50,430 bases of DNA from Bradyrhizobium sp. Lineage in GTDB: Bacteria; Pseudomonadota; Alphaproteobacteria; Rhizobiales; Xanthobacteraceae. The stretch lies in assembly GCF_004799445.1 (NCBI RefSeq), contig NZ_SSNA01000229.1, positions 1 through 50,430 of the forward strand, read 5' to 3'. The notes under the pieces are model-generated. The model saw only the letters and a program-made list of their open reading frames with translations, had not been told where the DNA came from and searched no databases. The translations under genes were made by a program, and so were the position numbers. Below, piece after piece: positions 23,428 to 31,561 of the stretch (positions are counted from its first letter, which is position 1; each line of letters begins with the position of its first letter).

Positions 23428-25371
23428 ATGGCACAGGAACTCGCAGGCGACGTTTGGCATCCCAACCCTGATCACGAGTCCGAGGCCGGTGTCTCCCGGC
23501 TGATGAAGCACCTCGGGATTGCTGATTTCGACGCCCTGTATCGCTTCTCGATCGATGAGCCGTCCAGATATTGGGCGGGCGTCAACTCGTTTTGCGGTGT
23601 CGTTTGGTCGAAACCCTACGACCGGTTCATGGATCTGACAGACGGCCCGGAATTCCCGCGATGGTTTGTCGGCGGTGAGCTGAACTGGGTCGACTCGATC
23701 CTGCATCGCGCGAACGACAAGATGCAGGCCGATCGGCCGGCGATCATTGCAGAAAACGAGGCGGGCGAGATCGCCGCCGTGAGCTACGCCGAGCTGAAAC
23801 GTCAGGTGGAAGCATTCGCGTCCGGCCTGATCAAGCTCGGCATTCGGCCCGGCGACCGCATCGGTCTTCTGATGGAGTCCGGGATTGAGGCGGTCGTTTC
23901 CCTGCTTGCCATTCCCTATATCGGCGCAATCGTCGTGCCGCTGTTTTCCGGCTTCGAGGTCGACGCGGTTTGCTCGCGCCTCTCGGCGGCCGGCGCCCGG
24001 GCCATCATCGGGACGTCGGTATTCTACCGCCGCGGACGGCCGGTAGAGACCCGGCGTACGCTTGCAGAAGCGGCAGCCCGTCTGCCGGCGGTCGAATTCC
24101 TGATCTTGAAGTCCGGCGGCGATCGTTCGGTTCTCGGTTCCAATGTCGTGAACTGGCGAGAGCTGTTGACGGAGCCGCCACCCGGAACGAGTGCGCGCCG
24201 GATGACCGCGAATGACCCCTTCATGATCATCTTCACGTCGGGCACGACCGGAAAACCGAAGGGAATCGTCCACACCCACGGCGGCTTCCCGATCAAGGTC
24301 GTGCACGACGCGACGATATTCTACGATCTCCGCGAAGGCGACCGCTTCCTGTGGCCGGCGGATATGGGGTGGGTCGCGGGGCCGATCTTCGCGGCTGCGA
24401 CGCTCATGCGCGGCGCTACGATGATCTGCTACGACGGCGCGCCGGATGCGCCGGATTGGTCGCGCGTTTCCCGAATGGTGGAGCGCCACCAGGTGACTCA
24501 TCTCGGCGTTTCGCCCACCTTGATCCGCGGCCTGGCCGCGCATGAAGCGGAGGCGTGCGCAGGCGATGTCCATTCGATCCGGATCATGATTACGAGCGGC
24601 GAGGCGATCGCGCCCGAGCACTTCAACTGGCTTCGGCGGACCTTCGGACACGGCACCGCGCCCCTGATCAACTATACCGGCGGCACCGAAGCCTCGGGCG
24701 CGCTGTTGTCGAGCGTGATCGTCAAGCCGATCAGGCCTGCCGGCTTCAACACCGTCAGTCCCGGCATTTCGGCCTTCGTCGCCTCCGGCGACGGAACGCG
24801 TCTTGTCGGCAGCGTGGGTGAACTTGCGGTAGCCGCGCCATTCCTGGGAATGACGCAGGCGTTCTGGGAGGATCGCGAACGCTATCTCGACACCTACTGG
24901 CGTTCGGTGCCCGGCTTGTGGGTCCATGGAGATCTGGCCATCGAGGAGGCGGACGGCCATTTCTTTCTTCTGGGACGTTCCGACGATACCATCAAGGTTG
25001 CCGGCAAACGCCTCGGCCCCGCCGAGGTCGAGGACGTCCTGCTTGAAATGCCTGAAATCAGCGAAGCGGCGGCCATCGGGATCGAGGATGCCGCGAAAGG
25101 TCAGCGCCTCGTCGTCTTCGTCGTTCCGGCACCTGACGCGCCATTGCCGAAAACCTTTCCGGCACAGGTATCTGACTATGTCGCGCAAAGGTTGGGGCGC
25201 GCGTTCCGGCCATCCGTCGTGCACGTGATCGGCAGCTTGCCGAAGACCCGGAGCTCCAAAGTGATGCGACGGGTCCTTCGCAACATCTATACCGGATCGC
25301 CCCCGGGAGATCTGTCATCGTTGGACAATCCCGCCTCCATCGAGGAAATCGAACGACTGAGAGCAGGTTGA
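23428..25371 (+). CDS. Acyl-CoA synthetase (AMP-binding, acetyl-CoA synthetase-like)
   Basis: A 647-residue adenylate-forming enzyme. The N-terminal ACAS_N-like part (residues 30-110, FDALYRFSIDEPSRYWAGVN) is followed by the AMP-binding core with the P-loop TSGTTGKPKG at 270-279, NYTGGTEASG, and the C-terminal hinge region GRSDDTIKVAGKRLGPAEVE. The catalytic lysine is probably K611 in RSSKVMRR. It activates a carboxylic acid with ATP to an acyl-AMP and then a CoA thioester in the cytoplasm. Placement between a solute-binding protein and an IclR regulator suggests it activates the imported acid. The substrate cannot be read from the sequence. Its stop overlaps the next gene. Confidence 0.93.
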   Translation: MAQELAGDVWHPNPDHESEAGVSRLMKHLGIADFDALYRFSIDEPSRYWAGVNSFCGVVWSKPYDRFMDLTDGPEFPRWFVGGELNWVDSILHRANDKMQADRPAIIAENEAGEIAAVSYAELKRQVEAFASGLIKLGIRPGDRIGLLMESGIEAVVSLLAIPYIGAIVVPLFSGFEVDAVCSRLSAAGARAIIGTSVFYRRGRPVETRRTLAEAAARLPAVEFLILKSGGDRSVLGSNVVNWRELLTEPPPGTSARRMTANDPFMIIFTSGTTGKPKGIVHTHGGFPIKVVHDATIFYDLREGDRFLWPADMGWVAGPIFAAATLMRGATMICYDGAPDAPDWSRVSRMVERHQVTHLGVSPTLIRGLAAHEAEACAGDVHSIRIMITSGEAIAPEHFNWLRRTFGHGTAPLINYTGGTEASGALLSSVIVKPIRPAGFNTVSPGISAFVASGDGTRLVGSVGELAVAAPFLGMTQAFWEDRERYLDTYWRSVPGLWVHGDLAIEEADGHFFLLGRSDDTIKVAGKRLGPAEVEDVLLEMPEISEAAAIGIEDAAKGQRLVVFVVPAPDAPLPKTFPAQVSDYVAQRLGRAFRPSVVHVIGSLPKTRSSKVMRRVLRNIYTGSPPGDLSSLDNPASIEEIERLRAG

Positions 25372-26378
25372 ATGCGTTGGCGCAAACTGTCATCCGGCTT
25401 TCGGAAAAGGGCAAAAGGACTTTGAAAAAGACAAGGGAGAATCCAGCGAAGAAAGCGACCGCCCGCGTACCAAAGGATGTGGGGGCGGTCGTCAATGCGC
25501 TACGGATACTTCGGTGTCTCTCTGGAAGCTCCAAGCCGTTGGGCGTCGCCGCCGTCACGCGGGCTACGGGGATCAGCGCAAGCACCGCCTTTGGCATCTT
25601 GCGCACGCTCGCGCGACTTCACTATGTCTCGTTCATTGAATCCGACAAGACCTACAGGCTGGGCCTGGCGATGGCCGAAATGGCCGCAGGACTTTTGGGG
25701 GTCAGTCACGCCGAGCTCATTCACCCAGAGCTCGAGCGACTGGCCCTCAACTATGAGACGTTGATCCTGCTGTGGCGCATTACGGAGGACAATCGCCTTG
25801 TCCTCATCGACAGAGCGCACAGCCAGACCGCGGTCAGGGTGGAGATCAAGTTAGGCTACCGGATGCCGCTGCTGGCGGGCGCGATCGGACGATGCGTTGC
25901 CGCGACACTCGATGTGCCCTCATCGGAATTGCGGCGTCGTTTCGCAATCCCGCGCTGGCAGGCTCCGCTCTCATTTGATGATTTCGAGAAACAGGTTTTC
26001 GACGCGCGTAATCGAGGCTGGTCTCTGGACGACGGCCATCTGTTTCGGGGCCTGACGTCTGTTGCCGCCCTGGTGGTGGACGAAGAGAAGCGACCGCGCT
26101 TCGGCATAAGCGGCGTCTCGATTACGGGCCAGCAATCGCTGCAGGCGCTGACAGCGCTTGGACAGGATTTGGTTGCGTTAGCTGCCACTATCGGCAGCGC
26201 GCTATTTCCCGGGCCAGATATCGTCTCCACAGGCCGATCGGAAGCTGGGGCACGAAGTGCGTCCCATTCTGAGGTCATCCATGCTTCAGACGAATCCGCC
26301 GCCCCTGCACTCCCCTCCAATGTACTTCCAACCGTTAACAGGATGGCCGGAAGCGGCCGCAGGGCGAGGAAAACCTGA
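25368..26378 (+). CDS. IclR-family transcriptional regulator
   Basis: A protein of up to 336 residues. A winged helix (about residues 40-100: NALRILRCLSGSSKPLGVAA, then GISASTAFGILRTLARLHYV) is followed by the IclR effector domain (YETLILLWRITEDNRLVLID, then GYRMPLLAGAIGRCVAATL and GWSLDDGHLFRGLTSVAALV). The C-terminus extends about 60 low-complexity residues past the domain. IclR proteins bind catabolic intermediates and control adjacent degradation genes. The start is uncertain: TTG at 25368 would overlap the synthetase stop, and TTG at 25422 (preceded by AAGG) is an alternative; there is no ATG in frame near the beginning. It probably regulates the divergent promoter region at 22059-22188. 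Confidence 0.9.
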   Translation: MNALAQTVIRLSEKGKRTLKKTRENPAKKATARVPKDVGAVVNALRILRCLSGSSKPLGVAAVTRATGISASTAFGILRTLARLHYVSFIESDKTYRLGLAMAEMAAGLLGVSHAELIHPELERLALNYETLILLWRITEDNRLVLIDRAHSQTAVRVEIKLGYRMPLLAGAIGRCVAATLDVPSSELRRRFAIPRWQAPLSFDDFEKQVFDARNRGWSLDDGHLFRGLTSVAALVVDEEKRPRFGISGVSITGQQSLQALTALGQDLVALAATIGSALFPGPDIVSTGRSEAGARSASHSEVIHASDESAAPALPSNVLPTVNRMAGSGRRARKT

Positions 26379-26606
26379 ACGTGGTAGCGATTAACAGCAA
26401 GTGACGTGGGCCGCGCGGCGCAACTGTGCCGCAGACCGCCACCTTTGCCAGCCTGAGGGACCTTGAGACGATTTTGGGTTGCGATTTCATAGCTGTTTCA
26501 ATGGCTGTCGGCACCGAAGCCAAACGGATTGTTTTGATTGTCACCGAAATTCAGCAAAATATCTTCTCAAATACAACAGCTTAAAGATTTCAGATTTTCG
26601 TTAAAG

Positions 26607-26621
26607 TTAACGCGATGTTAA
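26607..26621 (+). promoter_or_regulatory. CtrA-type box (TTAA-N7-TTAA) upstream of the DUF2336 gene
   Basis: TTAA-CGCGATG-TTAA is an exact match to the CtrA spacing consensus, with another TTAA half-site at 26601-26604. It lies 50 bases before the ATG at 26672, a good distance for a promoter, and only 20 bases before the alternative GTG at 26642, which argues for the ATG. No other gene start is near. Confidence 0.6.
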
Positions 26622-26671
26622 AGCGCGTGAACTAGGCTGGCGTGAAGAATTACTCAGTCGCGTACCCTGAC

Positions 26672-27667
26672 ATGACCACTCCTTCGCTGTTTCCGGGCTT
26701 TGACGGGTTGATGACGCTCTCCCGCCGAGAGGGCGTCGATATTCGGCCCACCTTGCTGCGCGTGCTCACCGATCTCTATGTTCAGGCCTCCACGCATAGC
26801 GAGGACGAAGCGCGGCAGTTTGTCGAACTCACCTCCCGCCTGATCGATCAGGTCGACGACGCGACGCGCGCGGCGGTGCGGGCACGGCTTGCGGTCTATC
26901 CGGGCACGCCGGTCCAGGTCTTGAAGCAGCTCGGGCTAAAGCCCTCTCACCCCGATCAGCGCGTGCCGCTCGCCCGCGAAATTCCTGCGAACGCTACTCC
27001 CGCCGGCCCGTCGGCGCCGCCAGAGGCGAGAGCGCCGAGCGAAGCGCTGTCGCGGCTTGCATCGAACTTGTCGATGCAGCCAGCGGACGCCGCCGAGATC
27101 AGCGGTCTGTTTTTCCGCGCCGGCTCCGGCGAGCGCGCCCTGATCCTGCACAATCTTTCCGAGACGCCATTGAAGGCTTCGCCGCGAATTCCCGCCGCCC
27201 GCGCGCAACGCGCCATCGAGACGCTGGAGATGGCGGCGTTTGCCGCCGATGTCGAAAACTTCACGCTCGAACTCGGTGAATCCCTGATCGTGCCGTGGAA
27301 GGTCGCTACCGAGGTGGTCAACGATCCCGGCGGCGAGCCGCTGGCCTGTGCGGCCAAGGCGCTCGGCATGCCGAGCCCGGTGTTCCAGCGGGTGCTGCTT
27401 TTTCTCAAGCCCGAATTCGGCACTTCCGTGCACACCGTGTACCGGCTGTCGCGTCTGTACGACGGATTGAGCGAGCGATCGGCCCTGATCATGCTGGCCG
27501 CATGGCGCGGTTCGACGATGGCGGTCGCCCGCGCCAAGTACCGGCCCTCGCTCTACGACGACGAACGCAATCGCGCGCGGCCGGCGACCACGCAAACCCG
27601 CCCGGCGGCGCAACCGCCCGCCATTGGCGCGGTGCCACGGAAGGGCTCGCAGGGCTCGGGACGCTAG
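26672..27667 (+). CDS. DUF2336 domain protein
   Basis: A 331-residue soluble alpha-helical protein, MTTPSLFPGFDGLMTLSRRE at the start, with the helical-repeat pattern of DUF2336 (VDIRPTLLRVLTDLYVQAST, RQFVELTSRLIDQVDDATRA). DUF2336 proteins are common in alphaproteobacteria and have been placed in cell-cycle/development contexts. The last 35 residues are Pro/Ala/Thr/Arg-rich. GTG at 26642 would add 10 residues; ATG 26672 is preferred because the CtrA-type box sits just upstream. Its stop codon lies at the edge of the palindromic repeat at 27667. Exact function unknown. Confidence 0.87.
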   Translation: MTTPSLFPGFDGLMTLSRREGVDIRPTLLRVLTDLYVQASTHSEDEARQFVELTSRLIDQVDDATRAAVRARLAVYPGTPVQVLKQLGLKPSHPDQRVPLAREIPANATPAGPSAPPEARAPSEALSRLASNLSMQPADAAEISGLFFRAGSGERALILHNLSETPLKASPRIPAARAQRAIETLEMAAFAADVENFTLELGESLIVPWKVATEVVNDPGGEPLACAAKALGMPSPVFQRVLLFLKPEFGTSVHTVYRLSRLYDGLSERSALIMLAAWRGSTMAVARAKYRPSLYDDERNRARPATTQTRPAAQPPAIGAVPRKGSQGSGR

Positions 27668-27767
27668 AGCATGATCCGGAAAAGTGGGCAGCGGTTTTCC
27701 GAAAAGATCATGCTCAAACAAAAAATTAGAGCGAGATCACGATTCAACGAAAAGTCATCTCGCTCTA
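27667..27767. repeat. Pair of palindromic hairpins between convergent genes
   Basis: First hairpin: GAGCATGATC (27667-27676) pairs with GATCATGCTC (27706-27715), with an inner CGGAAAA/TTTTCCG pairing (27677-27683 and 27695-27701). Second hairpin: AGAGCGAGAT (27728-27737) pairs with ATCTCGCTCT (27757-27766). The first is the same family as the element at 13853. Together they fill the gap between the convergent DUF2336 and DUF1491 genes and may act as a bidirectional transcription barrier. Confidence 0.8.
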
Positions 27768-28109
27768 GTCTCGCGCCAAATCGAGAAAATGCCGCCCTGC
27801 CCGGTCCTCGGTCTCCACGATCCAGGCGTCGGGATCGAACCGGATTTCCTTCTGCAGACGCTCGTCCACGGACTGTTCCGGCACCGGCTCTTTCCATGTC
27901 GGCATGAAAAAGCGCTCGATCGGCCGGCTGTCGTCATAGACCGTCTGCGGCGCCGGCACGTACAGCATGGCATTGCCGTCGAGCAGCGCCACCTTGACGA
28001 ACACCGCGCCAGCCTCTTCCGCGCCGCGCCGGCGCACGGCGCCGAACACGCCCGCGGTCTGGCAACGGCGCAAATAGGCCGCCACCCAGATACTGGATTT
28101 CAATCGCAT
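27765..28109 (-). CDS. DUF1491 family protein
   Basis: A 114-residue soluble protein with the DUF1491 pattern: MRLKSSIWVAAYLRRCQTAG, then EEAGAVFVKVALLDGNAMLY and a C-terminal FDPDAWIVETEDRAGRHFLD. The family is restricted largely to alphaproteobacteria and has no established function. It lies 33 bases downstream of the peptidoglycan-binding protein gene on the same strand, so the two and the upstream kinase may be one transcript. The stop overlaps the palindromic repeat. Confidence 0.88.
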   Translation of the reverse strand: MRLKSSIWVAAYLRRCQTAGVFGAVRRRGAEEAGAVFVKVALLDGNAMLYVPAPQTVYDDSRPIERFFMPTWKEPVPEQSVDERLQKEIRFDPDAWIVETEDRAGRHFLDLARD

Positions 28110-28142
28110 GGCAGGAACGATAGGCCAGCTGGTATTCTGGCG

Positions 28143-28772
28143 CTAGTCGACCGGATGCCCGATCGTCGCCGTTAGCTCGCGCACCAGGCGGTCGGACACC
28201 TGTCCGGTCACCGGGAGCTTGCGCGCCCGCTCGAATTTCTGGATCGCGGCCTGGGTGTCCGAACCGGCGATGCCGGTTGGTTTCAACTGGCCATAGCCAT
28301 ATTCGGTCAGCGCGCGCTGCACCGCCGCCACCCGCCGCGGGCCCGCGCCCGGGATGGCCCCGGCGTCGCTGTGGGAAGAAACCGGAATCGGCGCGGGGGG
28401 CCGCGGGATGGCGCTCGGCGCAACCGGCAGGGCACTGGTCGTCTTGACCAGATTGGCCAGGGGATCGGCGGCGGCTCGCGGCTCTGCCGGCTTTGGCTCG
28501 GGCTGAACGGCATCGGCCTCGACCGGGCGTGGCCGCGGCCGCGGACTGGCGGGCGCGACCGCCGGCATGACGACGACCGAGCCGAACATCGGCGCCGGAT
28601 GGCGTCCGGCTTGCAGGAACAAGGCGTTGGCGATGATGGCGCTGACGGCTGTAAACGCCAGCGCGCCCGCAATCACGTCTTTCGGGCTGCGCAGCAAAAT
28701 ACGCATCAGCAGGCCGCGCTCCGCGTCCGCGTCAACTGCAACCGCGCTGGCGCCACGACGGCGGCGCGGCAT
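28143..28772 (-). CDS. Peptidoglycan-binding domain protein with membrane anchor
   Basis: A 209-residue protein from ATG 28772 (MPRRRRGASAVAV); an upstream ATG at 28802 would add 10 residues and overlap the kinase gene by 8 bases. A basic cytoplasmic N-terminus is followed by one membrane helix (about 33-55, VIAGALAFTAVSAIIANALF), a long proline/alanine-rich linker and a C-terminal PG_binding_1 domain (VAAVQRALTEYGYGQLKPTG, then AGSDTQAAIQKFERARKLPV). It would place the binding domain in the periplasm on the cell wall. It follows the DivJ-like kinase gene and shares its direction, suggesting a joint envelope or division role. Confidence 0.85.
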   Translation of the reverse strand: MPRRRRGASAVAVDADAERGLLMRILLRSPKDVIAGALAFTAVSAIIANALFLQAGRHPAPMFGSVVVMPAVAPASPRPRPRPVEADAVQPEPKPAEPRAAADPLANLVKTTSALPVAPSAIPRPPAPIPVSSHSDAGAIPGAGPRRVAAVQRALTEYGYGQLKPTGIAGSDTQAAIQKFERARKLPVTGQVSDRLVRELTATIGHPVD

Positions 28773-28794
28773 GTCGTCATCCCTGGAAGTTTGT

Positions 28795-30651
28795 CTAGGC
28801 ACTCTTCTTCACCTGGTGCGCTTGGTCTTTGGGAGCTTGATCCGGCGTTACGGACCGCAACGCCGGGGTGAGTGTGGCGATATTGCTGGTGGGCTGCGCG
28901 GCCTGTGGCGTGAACGCCAGCGGCAGCGCCACCGTGACCGTGGTTCCCTCGTCGATCTTGCTTTGCACCGTCATCTCGCCGCCGTGCAGGCCAACCAGGC
29001 TTTTTACGATCGACAGCCCGAGGCCGGTGCCTTCGTGCCGCCGCTGGTAGGTCTTGCCGGCCTGGAAGAAGGGGGCGCCGACCCGCGTGAGATCCTCTGG
29101 CGCGATGCCGACGCCGGTATCGGCGACGCGAAGCACCAGCCGCGATCCCTCGACGCCGGCCGAAACCGTCACCGTGCCGCCGCGTTCGGTGAACTTGATG
29201 GCATTGGAGACGAGATTCAGCGCAATCTGCCTGAAGGCGCGCGGATCGCCGGTCATCACAGGTAAATCGTCCGGCGCGCGGGTCAGGAGGTCGATTCCAT
29301 TCTCCCTCGCCTTCAGGGCGAGCAGATTGCAGCAATTGAGAAGCGCCGGGCGCGGCGCGAACGGCTCCGGCGAAATTTCGAAATTGCCGGACTCCATCTT
29401 GGACATGTCGAGAATGCCGTTGACGACCGACAGCAGATGCTGGCCTGAATCGTTGATCAGCTGGGCATATTCCTTGCGGCGCGCCGCATCCAGCAGCAAC
29501 GCCTCTTCCTGAACGATCATCTCGGAAAAGCCAATGATGGCGTTGAGCGGCGTGCGCAACTCGTGGCTCATGGTGGCAAGAAAGCGGGTTTTGGACGCGT
29601 CCGCCTGCTCGGCAGCGGTCAGCGCCAGGTCGAGCGCCTGTTCCTGGTTCTTCCGGTCGGTGACGTCGCGCATCACGGCGACGACCTCCGCTTCCGCTCG
29701 CGGCGTCGTTTCCAGCAGCTTTTCCAGCGGCCGGCAGCGCATCTCGACCCAGATGAAATCGACCTGATTGCTCTGACCGCGCTCGCGGCCGCGAGGAGAA
29801 TCCCGCCGGAGGCGAAATTCGACGCTGCGCGCCTCGCCGCCGCGCGCCGCGTCCGAAAGTGCCGTGAGGTAGGCCGGCCGATCCGCGACGTGGACGCGGT
29901 CGAACAGGCCATGCCCAAGCAGCCGCGACACCGGCGTTCCCAGCATCGTCTCCGCCGCCGGCGAAATGAATCCTACCGCGCCGTTGCGATGATGACGCGA
30001 AATCACGTCGCTCATGTTTCGCGCCAGCAGACGATATCGATTCTCCTCGACATAAAGCAGCGAGACGCTGGTGCGCGCCAGCGACTCGGCGCCGAAGGCG
30101 AGCGCAGCGGCATAAAGCGTCGCCGACGCCACGCCGAATGCCGCGAAGATGGCGCGCAGGGCCGTATCGGCCTCAGAAACCGGCAACACCTGCAGATGTC
30201 CGAGGACGACCAGCAGCGCGGCACAGCTCAGCGCCAGCGCGGAGGCAAACGCCACCACGCGGCGCGACGCCGAAAGCGCCGCCTCAAGCGGAACGACGAC
30301 CAGCCAGATCGCTGCGAAGGATTCGATGCCGCCGGTGGTCAGCGCCAGGGTCATGACAAGACCCGCCAGCGCCAGCGACGACAGAACATATGCGCCCTCG
30401 TAGCGGCCGGTCCGCGACAGAAACCAGGACAGCAGGATCGGAGCGATAAGCCAGGCGAAAGCCGCAACCTCAAGCGCGGAGGGCGCGCCGCGCATCACAA
30501 GATAGACCGGAAACGCCGCCAAGGCAGCCAGGCTCCCGAGCAGCCGCGGCGCAATGAAGGCGCGATGGCGCGCGCGCGTCAACGCATCATATCGTGCCGA
30601 CGGATGCAGCAATGCATCGAGACAATCGCGGATGATATTCAAAACTGTCAC
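28795..30651 (-). CDS. Membrane PAS histidine kinase, DivJ-like
   Basis: A 618-residue sensor kinase. Residues 30-195 hold about six membrane helices; a PAS domain spans about 205-335 (YRLLARNMSDVISRHHRNGA); the HisKA domain has H363 in FLATMSHELRTPLNAIIGFS; the HATPase domain has NLVSNAIKF, ADTGVGIAPEDL and GTGLGLSIVKSLVG. This membrane-PAS-HisKA layout and the FLATMSHELRTPLNAIIGFS box are those of the DivJ/PleC group of cell-cycle kinases that phosphorylate DivK. The DivJ assignment is a resemblance, not proven. No response regulator is adjacent. An imperfect CtrA-type box lies about 80 bases upstream. Confidence 0.85.
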   Translation of the reverse strand: MTVLNIIRDCLDALLHPSARYDALTRARHRAFIAPRLLGSLAALAAFPVYLVMRGAPSALEVAAFAWLIAPILLSWFLSRTGRYEGAYVLSSLALAGLVMTLALTTGGIESFAAIWLVVVPLEAALSASRRVVAFASALALSCAALLVVLGHLQVLPVSEADTALRAIFAAFGVASATLYAAALAFGAESLARTSVSLLYVEENRYRLLARNMSDVISRHHRNGAVGFISPAAETMLGTPVSRLLGHGLFDRVHVADRPAYLTALSDAARGGEARSVEFRLRRDSPRGRERGQSNQVDFIWVEMRCRPLEKLLETTPRAEAEVVAVMRDVTDRKNQEQALDLALTAAEQADASKTRFLATMSHELRTPLNAIIGFSEMIVQEEALLLDAARRKEYAQLINDSGQHLLSVVNGILDMSKMESGNFEISPEPFAPRPALLNCCNLLALKARENGIDLLTRAPDDLPVMTGDPRAFRQIALNLVSNAIKFTERGGTVTVSAGVEGSRLVLRVADTGVGIAPEDLTRVGAPFFQAGKTYQRRHEGTGLGLSIVKSLVGLHGGEMTVQSKIDEGTTVTVALPLAFTPQAAQPTSNIATLTPALRSVTPDQAPKDQAHQVKKSA

Positions 30652-30732
30652 GGCCCTCGCGCCTCGGCTTGTGCGTCGAACAGACGCGCCGGAACGCCCC
30701 CTTTATCGTTAGCCCACCGTGTCAGAGCGAAA

Positions 30733-30747
30733 TTAAGCGAACGCTAA
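30733..30747 (-). promoter_or_regulatory. Imperfect CtrA-like site upstream of the DivJ-like kinase
   Basis: TTAA-GCGAACG-CTAA has the CtrA spacing with one mismatch in the second half-site. It lies about 80 bases before the kinase start on the minus strand. Weaker than the two exact sites at 21046 and 26607. Confidence 0.35.
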
Positions 30748-30917
30748 GGCGCGCGAGCTCGCGGCGAAGTTGGTATCCTCGCGGGGCTTTCCAACCCGGC
30801 AAAGCCGCCCAATCCATGTTGATGGTGAACAGCGGGTTTCCGGCACGGATGCCGTATGGTTTCGAAATGGTGGATATCGCCCGAGCAGCCATTTCATCTC
30901 CCGGAACCGGCATCAAT

Positions 30918-30954
30918 CGAAAATTTACGTCGAATCAAATCATTCGAATTTTCG
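30918..30954. repeat. AT-rich nested inverted repeat
   Basis: CGAAAATT (30918-30925) pairs with AATTTTCG (30947-30954), and inside it CGAAT (30931-30935) pairs with ATTCG (30942-30946). It stands alone in the intergenic region and has no T-run, so a protein-binding site or a cruciform is as likely as a terminator. Confidence 0.55.
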
Positions 30955-31068
30955 GCGAATTCTCGACGATTTAACTTCAATGCAAACACTTGCGATTTAT
31001 CGACGGCTGTTAGTCAGGGACAGCGAGATCAACTGCAACACGATTAGATAGGCGACTGGGGTCGCGAG

Positions 31069-31467
31069 ATGTTTTTTCTGCTTCGCTTGGTGTTCTGGGT
31101 CGGGCTGGTGCTGGTGCTGTTGCCCAGAGACAAAACGCCGGAATCGAACAAACAGCCACAGCTCGGTGCGTCCGAGGCGGTGTCCGCGGCCACCGCCGCG
31201 GTCTCGGACATGAGTCAATTCTGCAAGCGCCAGCCGGCGGCATGCGAAGTCGGCGGCCAGGCCGCGACCGTGATTGGCCAGCGCGCCCAGGCCGGCGCGC
31301 GCAAGCTCTACCAGATCATCACCGACAAACGTGCGCCCGATCATACCGGCTCGATCGGCGGCATCGAAAGTGCCAATGCCTCGCTCGTGGATACGGCGCC
31401 GCGCGACACGCTGACGCCCGATGACACGCAGGTGGAGTGGCGGGGCGCATCGCCGTCATCGCCCTGA
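31069..31467 (+). CDS. DUF5330 domain protein, small membrane-anchored
   Basis: A 132-residue protein with an N-terminal hydrophobic helix (MFFLLRLVFWVGLVLVLLP) acting as anchor or signal, then a helical region with two cysteines, SDMSQFCKRQPAACEVGGQA, which is the characteristic part of DUF5330. The C-terminal 45 residues are polar and low in structure. The family is found in rhizobia and relatives and its function is unknown. It lies about 95 bases before sufE on the same strand. Confidence 0.8.
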   Translation: MFFLLRLVFWVGLVLVLLPRDKTPESNKQPQLGASEAVSAATAAVSDMSQFCKRQPAACEVGGQAATVIGQRAQAGARKLYQIITDKRAPDHTGSIGGIESANASLVDTAPRDTLTPDDTQVEWRGASPSSP

Positions 31468-31561
31468 ATTGAGCCGGGAACAATTCGCTTTTTGATCCGG
31501 CAATGTCGCTTTCGGCCGTGTTCGACCCTATATAGAGTGACGGGATTGAGCGCGGGAAACG

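Larger units (their letters stand above)
30652..31068. other. Divergent intergenic region between the DivJ-like kinase and DUF5330 gene
   Basis: About 415 bases without a convincing gene. Short frames cross it on both strands (for example 30722-30916 minus and 30856-31047 plus), but none shows a domain, signal or good ribosome site. It contains the imperfect CtrA-like site at 30733 and the AT-rich inverted repeat at 30918. The right half is much richer in AT than the surrounding genes. Confidence 0.4.

Noticed and set aside
23173..25224. Minus-strand frame (683 codons) antisense to the acyl-CoA synthetase
   Set aside because: No domain pattern and extremely Arg/Asp/His-rich; the sense frame has a complete P-loop and hinge region.
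30669..30974. Frames in the gap upstream of the DivJ-like kinase (30669-30974 plus, 30722-30916 minus, 30856-31047 plus)
   Set aside because: All short, without a convincing ribosome site or recognisable structure; the DNA is AT-rich regulatory sequence.
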